The notes under the pieces are model-generated. The model was not told where the DNA came from. It saw only the letters and a list, made by a program, of their open reading frames with translations, and made no database searches. Shown piece after piece: positions 8,601 to 16,760 of a stretch of 64,000 nt of DNA (within the stretch, counting starts at the first letter, position 1; every line of letters begins with the position of its first letter). Position numbers and translations under genes: made by a program. Source of the stretch: Candidatus Peregrinibacteria bacterium GW2011_GWF2_43_17 (GTDB taxonomy: Bacteria > Patescibacteriota > Gracilibacteria > UBA1369 > UBA12470); the NCBI GenBank assembly GCA_000999315.1, contig LCFW01000002.1, forward strand, positions 186,001 to 250,000, read 5' to 3'.

Positions 8601-10453
8601 CCGAATCGAAAAACAAAGACGGCTCTTCCAGAAATCTGGGATACGGCTGGGATTTCGGCGACAACACGAGGAGCACCGAGAAAAAAGCCAGTCATAAATT
8701 CGAAGAAGTTGGAACTTATGAAATAACACTTACGGTAAGCGACGAAGATGATCCGACCGTAACTTCGGAAGATACGATACAAATCGTAATCACCGAAGAC
8801 CCGCCGGAAATAAACTCTCTCACTTATACGATAAATTCTGACTCAAACGTCACCCCCGTAGAGATTACGCTGGAAGTTGACGCCGAAGATCCGGATGGCA
8901 GTATCGCAAACTACTATTGGTATTATTACGACACGTCGGATACTACCGAAAAACTGGGTGCGCAGATTACAAAGACGAATAAAGCCGAGATGACCATATC
9001 TACAAACGGCACGACGGGCGAAGAAAAAGAGTATGCGTTTGTGGTCGAAGTTACGGATACAGCGAACAACACTGTCTCGAGCGTTGATTTCTTGGACGAA
9101 GATCCGACAATGGAAGTTGAAAACGGAGAGAACGCATCTCCAATCGCGGAGTTTAGCGCAAGCGATACTCAAGTTATGTTGGGCGATTCGATTACGCTTT
9201 CGAGCACATCTTACGATCCGGATGGCGACGACCTTACATACGTATGGGATCTTGAGGGGAATGGATTTAGCGACAATGAAGAGTCCGAAGAAACAACTCT
9301 TAATTTCATACCGACGGCAATAGGTTGTTATGATATCAGATTGAAAGTCATAGATTCCGGTAATCAAGCCGCCACGTCTGACAAAACAACCGAAATATGT
9401 GTTGAATCCATTGCCGAACCTCCGGAGGCCGCATTTACTTATAAGGTTGATAATTTTGATGTCGCATTTACGAACAATTCAACGGTTGATACCGCAAACG
9501 GGGCGGAGTTTTACGCCTTTTATTGGGATTTCGATTTGGCAACCGATTCGGATGGCAACGGTGATAAAACCGACGATACGGATTCGGAAGAAGAGTCTCC
9601 AACCTACATATATGAAGAAACCGGCACATACGAAGTGAAACTTACGGTTTATGACAATTCCGGCAACTCCGATAACGTAACTCAATCGATCTTAATTTCG
9701 GATACGGATCCGCCAATTGCCGCATTTACATATGAAGCCGATGGATTGAGCGTGATATTTTCGGACAATTCGGAAACATCTTCGAACGACATAGAAATAG
9801 TTTCTTATGCTTGGGATTTTGATTCATTAAAAGATTCCGACGGCGATAGCGATAAAACAAACGATACGGATTCGACAAGCGCGACGCCGACTCATGAATA
9901 CGATGATTACGGCACCTATACCATAAAACTTACAGTGATGGACTCGGTAAATAAAGAAGATTATGTCACGAGGACGGTAGAGATTTTAAATGAGGAAGAA
10001 CTTATAGGATACTTAAATACAATTCCGACGGCCTCTCAAAGTGATGGCAAAGTTCATCTCGATGGAACCTCCGGCAAAATAACCCTGCAGTACTCGACCA
10101 ATCAAGAAGATGACGCGGGTATAATATGCTGGATAGACAAAAACGCTTACTACGATAGCGACGGAGATGGAAAAACAAACAATGATCGCAATTACGAATT
10201 TGAATCTTGTACGAGCGGAACAATCCCGGATGTGAATTTCGAATCGTCTTGGGGACCGATTGTCGTGATACTTGCGGTTGAAGATGCGCAAGGCAACGAA
10301 TATCAAGTTACGAAAGAAGTGGTATTTGATATTGAAACCGGAGGAACAAGCATGATCCCGGTATCAAGCACGGGCGCACTCGTTCTCATCTTGGCGGCTT
10401 GTTCATTTGCGCTTTTGGGTGCGAGCATTTACACTGTTAAAAAGATAAACTAA
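5666..10453 (+). CDS. 1595-aa cell-surface protein: signal peptide, T4SS-pilin-like two-TM module, multiple PKD domains, C-terminal TM anchor
   Basis: FLGLVAVVVIIYGGFLYITAGGEEDRSGKGKKSIMYAIIGILVVLSSYAIVN module; repeated PKD motifs (YSWDLNGDGEYEE, YGWDFGDNTRSTEKKASHKFEEVGTYEITLTVSD, YVWDLEGNG, YAWDFDSLKDSDGDSDKTNDTDS); C-terminal GALVLILAACSFALLGASIYTVKKIN. Confidence 0.9.
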   Translation: MRIQKHIISLLLSLSAVLQILAFQTAYAGSLDDISLDLIPEEAEDALCEGMDETTGGVLSCEDYGEITSFTEYEGSFEAPDAEGYDSGLTKATTAREFILNVTNFALSFLGLVAVVVIIYGGFLYITAGGEEDRSGKGKKSIMYAIIGILVVLSSYAIVNTLIGEAPGGGEDRGGGIYSSGDSVTGDEADIYNINYIAQSIEDMTAEYVDVFTVYSNVYTYVDYIESYDAPEAQEVTNLLEWMDGNDSAEIDYDSLALINEYADIVGQVAVKIMDSVDRYSDTYTAAQNLQEYADILTYNTEPAKYSYNEENYMASLFNVNNAQASSEFDMENYGNNVYALVIDVKTAARTDFNEKIQEYYDTLTTYRDLFDTSEYGISGGSSLSEIVEQFTVAREYFAEGGDSRQTQEEMSIEIPTMGEIVVETEGPFITNSVLRQVVGDLGTLYSMVVNLEFVTAVIEASVDEGNQPLVVSFNGLTSYDPSDLTIEDDQYSWDLNGDGEYEESDEPSRATVSYTYTETGTYRVGLRITSQDSNIAPGQSYISITVNPPKSNIVVTATTSSGDFTLANYEEGTSENEVKFTEAEGATGITISLEGTKDGNGDDTVYHKLDCGNGTETYESENIITEICTYPEEGSYELSVEVTDVIGNIDRYIGDVVIASPAARIQPLIYLGTIATEFTFDGSASNTDKGTIANYDWMILGPDGTETVLGNEEMATYKPETPGRYTVSLEVTDSSDNSDTDTTIITVESQAPVPRFSYEIKDPAQPGTVYFDAGDSYDPDPDDIISYLWTFEGTEGAEYTFVEGDATSEKPAVKFKEAGKQNISLEVSDQYEDEDIRKTSTLDDKIEIESVLDVLLEMPDGIAYTMDSETGEVEVDFNAVSENAVAFEMDYGDSETEMTESIASGTATFTHTYKESGTYDLTLTAYDEDDNENTYTKKLYIGDSNSTIAVIGLQKDDIAVSMSDIQGSIKTVFTFDASESKNKDGSSRNLGYGWDFGDNTRSTEKKASHKFEEVGTYEITLTVSDEDDPTVTSEDTIQIVITEDPPEINSLTYTINSDSNVTPVEITLEVDAEDPDGSIANYYWYYYDTSDTTEKLGAQITKTNKAEMTISTNGTTGEEKEYAFVVEVTDTANNTVSSVDFLDEDPTMEVENGENASPIAEFSASDTQVMLGDSITLSSTSYDPDGDDLTYVWDLEGNGFSDNEESEETTLNFIPTAIGCYDIRLKVIDSGNQAATSDKTTEICVESIAEPPEAAFTYKVDNFDVAFTNNSTVDTANGAEFYAFYWDFDLATDSDGNGDKTDDTDSEEESPTYIYEETGTYEVKLTVYDNSGNSDNVTQSILISDTDPPIAAFTYEADGLSVIFSDNSETSSNDIEIVSYAWDFDSLKDSDGDSDKTNDTDSTSATPTHEYDDYGTYTIKLTVMDSVNKEDYVTRTVEILNEEELIGYLNTIPTASQSDGKVHLDGTSGKITLQYSTNQEDDAGIICWIDKNAYYDSDGDGKTNNDRNYEFESCTSGTIPDVNFESSWGPIVVILAVEDAQGNEYQVTKEVVFDIETGGTSMIPVSSTGALVLILAACSFALLGASIYTVKKIN

Positions 10454-10466
10454 AACAAAAATAAAT

Positions 10467-12695
10467 ATGGAGAATCAAATACCAGCGCAGCCTCCGGTTG
10501 CGCCTCAGCCACCGGTGGTTGTTGCACCGCCGCCTCCGGCGGAACCGCAAATCGCGCCTGCGCCACCACCACCGACGACGCCTCAGAAACCTTCGGTTCA
10601 ACCCAAAACTCCGGCGGCACAACTTACTCCCGAAGAACTTAAAAAACTTAAAGAAAAGAAAGCCAAAGATAAAAAGAAAAGGATGATGGTTGCAGGTATA
10701 GTAACCGGTTCGTTTGTATTTATCGCGATTATCGTAACGATATTTATTTTGCTCGTTCAAGGAGGCGGAAGCGAAAACCCGCTTCTTAAAATGTTCGGCA
10801 TCACCGAAGAAAATTTTTATCCGTTTTTGATTGCACTTACGAACATAATGTTCGGATTGGCGATATTTATAGCGTTCATCGTCGGAGTGATTGGCGCTTT
10901 CAAAATGTTGATGGCCAAAAAAGATGACAAATCCGGCAAACAAAAAGGTATGATTATGGCAATAATCGGTGCCGGCTTATGTGTAATGCTTTTGATGACA
11001 TGGACTTTCACGTACCTCTACTTAACAGATAAACAAGTCGAGAAACAGGAGGCTCAAGATACATCCGTGATAAAAACCAATCCGGAAGAATTAACAGGGC
11101 TCACGGCACCTTTGACCATAGAATTTGATGCTTCGGGGATACCCTTTAATCCATATAAGTATAAAATTCTTTCTTACGAATGGAATTTTGGCGACGGCTC
11201 AACCGCAACCGGCGAAACGATCAGCCACAGATACACGACAAAAGGTCCCGATAGTGGCAGATATCAAGTCGTTCTCACGTTGACTTATGAAGATGTAAAT
11301 ACGGGCGAAGAACAAGAAGAGTCAATAACGCTGGATGTTGTATTTGAAAACGAACAAGTTGGAGCAAGCTTCACGGCAACTCCGGAAAGCGGCGAAATCC
11401 CGCTGGAAGTTTCATTTGACGCATCCGAAAGTCTCGACCCGGACGGTGAAATAGTTTCTTACGAATGGGATTTCGACGGAGATTCGGAATTTGATGATGG
11501 AGAAGGGGAGACAATCACATACACGTATGACAAAGAAGGCAAATACACAGTTTCCTTAAGGGTTACCGATAACAACGGTGAGTACAATGTCGCAACAGTG
11601 GAGATAGATGCTCAGGGTTCAAACTCTCCAACGGCGATAATAACCGAAGAAACGGACGAATATTTCACCGGCGTTGAATATATGTTCTCCGCTGAAGATT
11701 CGGAAAGTCCGGTCGGCAACGAAATAGAAAAATACGAATGGGATTTCGGTGACGGTACCGCTTATCAAAAAACCAGAACCGTAAAACACACTTATGAAGA
11801 GGTCGGCGAATATACGATCATTTTGGAAGTGACGGATTCCGAAAACAAGACGGGCACACAAGAACTGACAATAGAAGTTGAAAACCCGGAAGAAGTCCCG
11901 GTTGCCATGATTGAAACATATCCGGCGGTTACGGAATCGGCGGGAGCGGTCATGGGAGAAGTTCCATTTGAAGTATCTTTTGATGCTTCCGGCAGTACCG
12001 ACGCCGATGACAACATAGTGGATTACGAATGGGATTTTGACGGGGACGAAGTTGTGGACGACACGGGAGAAACAACGACTTATACATACCAAGAAGAAGG
12101 CACTTATAACGCTATTCTTACGGTCATTGACGGCGATGGAAACATTGGCACGAATACTGTTGTTGTCGTTGTTGAAGCCCAAGGGCTTACGGCATCTTTA
12201 TTGGCATCTCCGGTATCCGGAGAGGTTCCGCTCGAAGTTGAATTCAGCGCGGCCGGCTCCTCATACCCGGATGGCGAAATCGTGGCTTACGAATGGGATT
12301 TTGGCGATGGCTCGGAAGCTTATGTAAGCGGCGCGGAAGTTTCTTATGAATATGAAGATGTCGGTTCGTTTACAGCGACGGTTACGGTTATCGCGGCCGA
12401 TGGATCCGAAGATACGGCATCTTTGGGCATAGTTGTAAGGCCGGTTTCCATATCGGCTTGTTTTGAACCAAGTATTTCTGAAGGTAAATCACCCTTGGTG
12501 GTAACTTTCGACGCGGGATGCAGTACCGGCGCGATAGACAGTTACGCTTGGGATTTTGGAGATGGTGAGAAAAGTTATGATCGCAAACCAACCCACACGT
12601 TTGAAGATGTTGGAGTTTATACGGTCACACTCGAAGTCGAAGACTCAAGCGGCGTGAGCGATGAATACGAGATGGAGATTGTTGTAACGGAATAA
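10467..12695 (+). CDS. 742-aa protein: proline-rich N-terminus, pilin-like TM modules, five or more PKD domains
   Basis: PPVVVAPPPPAEPQIAPAPPPPTTP N-terminus; FKMLMAKKDDKSGKQKGMIMAIIGAG module; repeated YEWDFGDG...YTVTLEVTD PKD signatures. Confidence 0.9.
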   Translation: MENQIPAQPPVAPQPPVVVAPPPPAEPQIAPAPPPPTTPQKPSVQPKTPAAQLTPEELKKLKEKKAKDKKKRMMVAGIVTGSFVFIAIIVTIFILLVQGGGSENPLLKMFGITEENFYPFLIALTNIMFGLAIFIAFIVGVIGAFKMLMAKKDDKSGKQKGMIMAIIGAGLCVMLLMTWTFTYLYLTDKQVEKQEAQDTSVIKTNPEELTGLTAPLTIEFDASGIPFNPYKYKILSYEWNFGDGSTATGETISHRYTTKGPDSGRYQVVLTLTYEDVNTGEEQEESITLDVVFENEQVGASFTATPESGEIPLEVSFDASESLDPDGEIVSYEWDFDGDSEFDDGEGETITYTYDKEGKYTVSLRVTDNNGEYNVATVEIDAQGSNSPTAIITEETDEYFTGVEYMFSAEDSESPVGNEIEKYEWDFGDGTAYQKTRTVKHTYEEVGEYTIILEVTDSENKTGTQELTIEVENPEEVPVAMIETYPAVTESAGAVMGEVPFEVSFDASGSTDADDNIVDYEWDFDGDEVVDDTGETTTYTYQEEGTYNAILTVIDGDGNIGTNTVVVVVEAQGLTASLLASPVSGEVPLEVEFSAAGSSYPDGEIVAYEWDFGDGSEAYVSGAEVSYEYEDVGSFTATVTVIAADGSEDTASLGIVVRPVSISACFEPSISEGKSPLVVTFDAGCSTGAIDSYAWDFGDGEKSYDRKPTHTFEDVGVYTVTLEVEDSSGVSDEYEMEIVVTE

Positions 12696-12726
12696 GTTGC
12701 CACTATGTGTTTATGAGTCTATTCGT

Positions 12727-14052
12727 CTATAGCACTTCCCTTAGCATTTTCCCGCTCTTCATAGCCTTTTTTACCAACTTCGCGACTTCGTGATAGCCAA
12801 GTTTGGGAACAAGCTCTGTTGCCATACACAAACTTTTATCGAAGGCGGCTTTGATCTCTTCTTCGCAAGCCTCTATTCCGTCCACACATTTTTCTCGAGT
12901 CATTTTTATTCCGTTTGTCAAAATCATAACCGCCATCGTCAGATTAAACATAACTAGCGGGGTATACCAATTGAGCTCAAGTTGTCCGCCTTGCGCCGCA
13001 AAAACAACAGTCGTATCTATTCCCATAATCTGTCCGCAAATCATGGTCATGCATTCGGGGATCGACGGATTCAATTTTGCAGGCATTATTGATGAGCCGG
13101 GTTGAACTTTCGGAAGTTTTATTTCGCGTAGTCCGGCTCTCGGTCCGGCATTCATAAGCCTTATATCTCCCATAATCCTGAAAATTTCTATCGAGAGATT
13201 TCTTAAAGCGGCCGAAAATCGCGTAAAATCTTGCATACTGTGAGTTGTGGTAATCGAGTTGGGAGCTTTTGTGAATTTTCCTCCGACGATTTTTGACAAT
13301 TCGGTTATTACGGCATCTTTGAATTTCGGATGAGCCGTTATTCCCGTCCCGATTGCCGTGCCGCCTATACCCAGTATTTTTAGGTTTTCGATTGCCTCGA
13401 CCAAGCTCTCTCGAGAGTTTTTTAAGGCTTGAGCATAAGCCATAAACTCGGCACCGAGAGTGATCGGTACCGCATCTTGCAAATGAGTTCTGCCAACTTT
13501 TTTTATATTCTTAAATTCTTCTCCTTTTTTTTCAAAACTTTTTATTAAAAGTGAAATCTCGGACAAAAACGATCTGTTCATCATAACCAAAGCGACCCTT
13601 ATTGCAGTCGGGATCACGTCATTCGACGACTGAGCCATGTTGACCTGATTATTCGGATGAACGAACTTATACTCGCCCTTTTTGCCACCCAAAATCTCAT
13701 TTGCCCTATTCGCAATAATCTCATTCGCATTCATATTGTACGAAGTCCCGGCACCAGCCTGAAAAACATCCAAAACGAATTCGTTATCAAATTTACCATC
13801 ACAAAACTCAATACACGCTTTTTCAATTGCATTCGCCTCTTTCGCATTAAGTTCGCCAAGCTTTTCATTCGCGCGACAAGCCGCGAGTTTCACATATCCG
13901 AGAGCAACTTTGAAATCTTTCCCCGCCGTAATGCCGCTTATCCGGAAATTTTCAAGAGCTCTCGCTGTAAAAGATCCGAAATAAGCATCAAAAGGGACGA
14001 AAACCTCGCCGAGAGCATCCTGCTCAGCTCTATAATGATTGTTTTTTGCCAC
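12727..14052 (-). CDS. aspA: Aspartate ammonia-lyase / class II fumarase superfamily enzyme
   Basis: Signature GSSIMPAKLNPSIPE, QSSNDVIPTAIRVA, GRTHLQDAVPITLG. Confidence 0.85.
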   Translation of the reverse strand: MAKNNHYRAEQDALGEVFVPFDAYFGSFTARALENFRISGITAGKDFKVALGYVKLAACRANEKLGELNAKEANAIEKACIEFCDGKFDNEFVLDVFQAGAGTSYNMNANEIIANRANEILGGKKGEYKFVHPNNQVNMAQSSNDVIPTAIRVALVMMNRSFLSEISLLIKSFEKKGEEFKNIKKVGRTHLQDAVPITLGAEFMAYAQALKNSRESLVEAIENLKILGIGGTAIGTGITAHPKFKDAVITELSKIVGGKFTKAPNSITTTHSMQDFTRFSAALRNLSIEIFRIMGDIRLMNAGPRAGLREIKLPKVQPGSSIMPAKLNPSIPECMTMICGQIMGIDTTVVFAAQGGQLELNWYTPLVMFNLTMAVMILTNGIKMTREKCVDGIEACEEEIKAAFDKSLCMATELVPKLGYHEVAKLVKKAMKSGKMLREVL

Positions 14053-14093
14053 TGTAAAAAAAATTAAAGACAGGCGGAATTATAGCATTATTA

Positions 14094-14741
14094 TTATTTA
14101 CATGTATACGTGCTACTTCCTAAATACCCGATACACACGATATAAATTTCTTTGCTTGTCGCTCTGACGGCCGCAGGTTTAATGGATTTTACATCTTTAA
14201 AAATCTTTTTCGCATCAAATAGAAACCTTCTCAACTCATTGCTGTTAAAAATCTTAAACAAAGCCGATCCGCCGCGTTTCAAATGGCGCCTTGTAATTTT
14301 TAGCGCCGCGATATTCAAATCAACGCTGTTATCATGATCGAGAAACTTAATGCCTGTCGTATTTGGCATCAAATCGGAAGTAACCGTATCGAATTTTTGA
14401 GTGCCAAGAATTTGATTTAAATAATTGACATCAAAAACATCGCCCGTATAAGTAGTAATATTTTTCAGCGCTTCTTTGCCCGAGAAGGGCTCGATTTTTT
14501 TAAGATCAATCCCTATCACTTTCCCCGAAGGACCGACAATTCTGCTTATTACCTGCAAAAAACTTCCCGGCGCAGACCCCAAATCAAGCACATTGAATCC
14601 GGTACTTATTATTTTAAACTTCTCCAAAATCTCCTTGAGCTTGTACGCACTCCTTGCGCGATAACCCTCCTCCTTGGCTTTGAGGAAAAACTTATCTTTT
14701 ACCTGATATACTTTAAAGTGGTTTTTTCGATGGTAAGCCAT
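14094..14741 (-). CDS. rlmE: 23S rRNA 2'-O-ribose methyltransferase, RlmE/FtsJ family
   Basis: RSAYKLKEILEKFKII...NVLDLGSAPGSFLQVISRIVGPSGKVIGIDLKKIEP. Confidence 0.92.
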   Translation of the reverse strand: MAYHRKNHFKVYQVKDKFFLKAKEEGYRARSAYKLKEILEKFKIISTGFNVLDLGSAPGSFLQVISRIVGPSGKVIGIDLKKIEPFSGKEALKNITTYTGDVFDVNYLNQILGTQKFDTVTSDLMPNTTGIKFLDHDNSVDLNIAALKITRRHLKRGGSALFKIFNSNELRRFLFDAKKIFKDVKSIKPAAVRATSKEIYIVCIGYLGSSTYTCK

Positions 14742-15360
14742 TTTGTCTCGGGTAATTTGAGTTTAAAGGTCTATTTTTTGTAAAAAGCAACAGCGTAAAA
14801 GGTATATCGAGTCCGGACAATCTGTAATGATGGATTTTTTCAAGATCGAAATTCGTGATCGCCATCGCATTCTTGGCGGTAGGTAACTCTTCCGCATATT
14901 TCGGACCTTTATAAGCTATAAAAACTCCGCCACGTCTCACAAACCCCGACCCGAGTTCCAACAAGGTTGGTAGGGGAGCTACAGCTCTTGCAATTACCAT
15001 ATCAAACTTCTCCCTATAAATCGGATCATGCGCCAAATCTTCAGCCCGAGCGCATTTGACAATGACGTTTTTCAGGGCAAGCGTTTTCACCATCTCTTGA
15101 ACGGAAGTACATTTTTTATTGATCGAATCGACGAGTGTGAACTGTATATCAGGCCTTTGTATCGCAAGCACAAGCCCCGGCAATCCTCCGCCGGTACCGA
15201 GATCCAAAACCTTCTTTGCGTTGGAAAAAAACTGTGCGCACTCGAGCGAATCCATAATATGTCTCGCAAAAAACTCTTTTCGTCCCTCGAATTTACAAAG
15301 GTTCAACTTATGATTTTCGGCTTCAAAAAGCCCTACGAATTGTTCAAAAATTTTGTTCAC
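14713..15360 (-). CDS. rsmG: 16S rRNA (guanine527-N7)-methyltransferase RsmG/GidB
   Basis: FFARHIMDSLECAQF...KVLDLGTGGGLPGLVLAIQRPDIQFTLVDSINKKC...DMVIARAVAPLPTLLELG. Confidence 0.93.
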   Translation of the reverse strand: MNKIFEQFVGLFEAENHKLNLCKFEGRKEFFARHIMDSLECAQFFSNAKKVLDLGTGGGLPGLVLAIQRPDIQFTLVDSINKKCTSVQEMVKTLALKNVIVKCARAEDLAHDPIYREKFDMVIARAVAPLPTLLELGSGFVRRGGVFIAYKGPKYAEELPTAKNAMAITNFDLEKIHHYRLSGLDIPFTLLLFTKNRPLNSNYPRQNGLPSKKPL

Positions 15361-15393
15361 TAATTCAAGTTACGCTACAGATATCATTCTATA

Positions 15394-15423
15394 AAAAAAA
15401 GACCTCGATAGCGAGGTCTTTTT
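15394..15423 (-). terminator. Intrinsic terminator downstream of the lipoprotein gene (sequence also terminator-like on +)
   Basis: AAAAAAGACCTCG-ATAG-CGAGGTCTTTTT: 7-bp GC-rich stem with A/T flanks. Confidence 0.8.
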
Positions 15424-15440
15424 CAAATTGCAAAATCAAA

Positions 15441-15989
15441 TTACTCTGTTACTTCCGTATCCGTAACAGGCTCCTCCTCAACTACCGGTTCGACAACTTC
15501 GTCGGTGGTTGTATCGTCGGCAACAACCTCTTCTTCTACGCAAACAGTTCCATCTTCACAAAGTGTTTCGACAGGTTCGACTACGACGGCATCAGGTATT
15601 TCGCCGATATTTGCTCTCAAAACGGCCTCGGTCTCTTCTGTTGTAGCGGTATCATAAGCTGTTATATATAAGTCGCAAAGTTGACCGTCGAACTTATCAA
15701 GCCTGTCCAACGAGAGATTGAAAACGGTATTTACCATATCCGTATCCGGTTTGGCATAAGAACTCATCAAAGAAGGTCCGCTGGTGTTCAATGTCTCTTC
15801 GTCCGCGCAAATGATTTTTGAAATATAAGCGTTAGTCTCGTACTTGGTTGTGAAATCAATCGTGTCTACGGCCGGTACCAAGTAAGAATAAGCGGGAGTT
15901 GTGAAGATGATCTCCTGCTTGGCGAGAAAGCATCCGCTAAAAATTCCAATTAGCGCCAATGCCAACGTTAACAGTGCAATTTTTTTCAT
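15441..15989 (-). CDS. Hypothetical lipoprotein
   Basis: Signal peptide with lipobox (MKKIALLTLALALIGIFSGC), acidic low-complexity C-terminus. Confidence 0.7.
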   Translation of the reverse strand: MKKIALLTLALALIGIFSGCFLAKQEIIFTTPAYSYLVPAVDTIDFTTKYETNAYISKIICADEETLNTSGPSLMSSYAKPDTDMVNTVFNLSLDRLDKFDGQLCDLYITAYDTATTEETEAVLRANIGEIPDAVVVEPVETLCEDGTVCVEEEVVADDTTTDEVVEPVVEEEPVTDTEVTE

Positions 15990-16037
15990 TTTTATATTGG
16001 TTAAAAATTTGCTTAAAAAGTCTACTACCGATGTTGA

Positions 16038-16760
16038 CTAAAAGCAAATCCTTCCGATTACAGCCACCGGTGCGGTTTCCGTTCTCAAAATTCTTTTCCC
16101 AAGATTAAACGTTCCCCCTCCCGATTTCACGAAATATTCAGCTTCGCCTTTCGTTATCCCGCCTTCAGGTCCTACGAATAAACTGACCTCTCCAGCATTT
16201 CTCATCTCCGACATCAGCTCTTCCAACGAGGTCTCTTTGTCGCCTTCATAAGCCATTATTTTCACACCCGGGGCCGCATCAGAAGCGCTTTTGAGATCCT
16301 CGACATTGCCAATCATGGGCAAAACGCTTCCGCCACACTGTTCGCAAGCCTCGATCATAATTTTTGAAAGCCTTTCAAGTTTTGGTGGCAAATCGCCATT
16401 TTTCAAACGTGTCTCGGATCTTTCCATAATTACAGGGTGAAAACTGATTGCGCCAAGCTCCGTGCATTTTCGTACGACTTCCTCGAATTTCGACCAAACA
16501 TTCGGGACTCCTTGATACAAATGGATTTTAATCTCTCTTTCCGCTTCGCTTTTAACCCTATTAACGACATCCACGCCGACGCAATCTTTCGCAACAGATC
16601 TAATTTCACATAAAAAATCCACGCCGCCACCATTAAAAAGTGCAATCTTTTCGTCAACCTTCATCCTAAGAACTCTACTTATTTGATGAACAATGCCGTC
16701 ATCGCGTATCTCGAAAGAGGTGTGTTTATTCGTGATGTTTGCTTGATAAAATCGATGCAT
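16038..16760 (-). CDS. rsmE: 16S rRNA (uracil1498-N3)-methyltransferase RsmE
   Basis: MHRFYQANI...RVLRMKVDEKIALFNGGG...SLFVGPEGGITKGEAEYFVKSGGGTFNLGKRILRTETAPVAVIGRI; likely start at internal M37 of the track ORF. Confidence 0.92.
   Translation of the reverse strand: MHRFYQANITNKHTSFEIRDDGIVHQISRVLRMKVDEKIALFNGGGVDFLCEIRSVAKDCVGVDVVNRVKSEAEREIKIHLYQGVPNVWSKFEEVVRKCTELGAISFHPVIMERSETRLKNGDLPPKLERLSKIMIEACEQCGGSVLPMIGNVEDLKSASDAAPGVKIMAYEGDKETSLEELMSEMRNAGEVSLFVGPEGGITKGEAEYFVKSGGGTFNLGKRILRTETAPVAVIGRICF

Noticed and set aside
6125-10306. Numerous antisense ORFs over the PKD giant (6125..6739 -, 8843..9367 -, etc.)
   Set aside because: They lie opposite a well-supported coding frame with clear domains and have low-complexity, non-protein-like compositions
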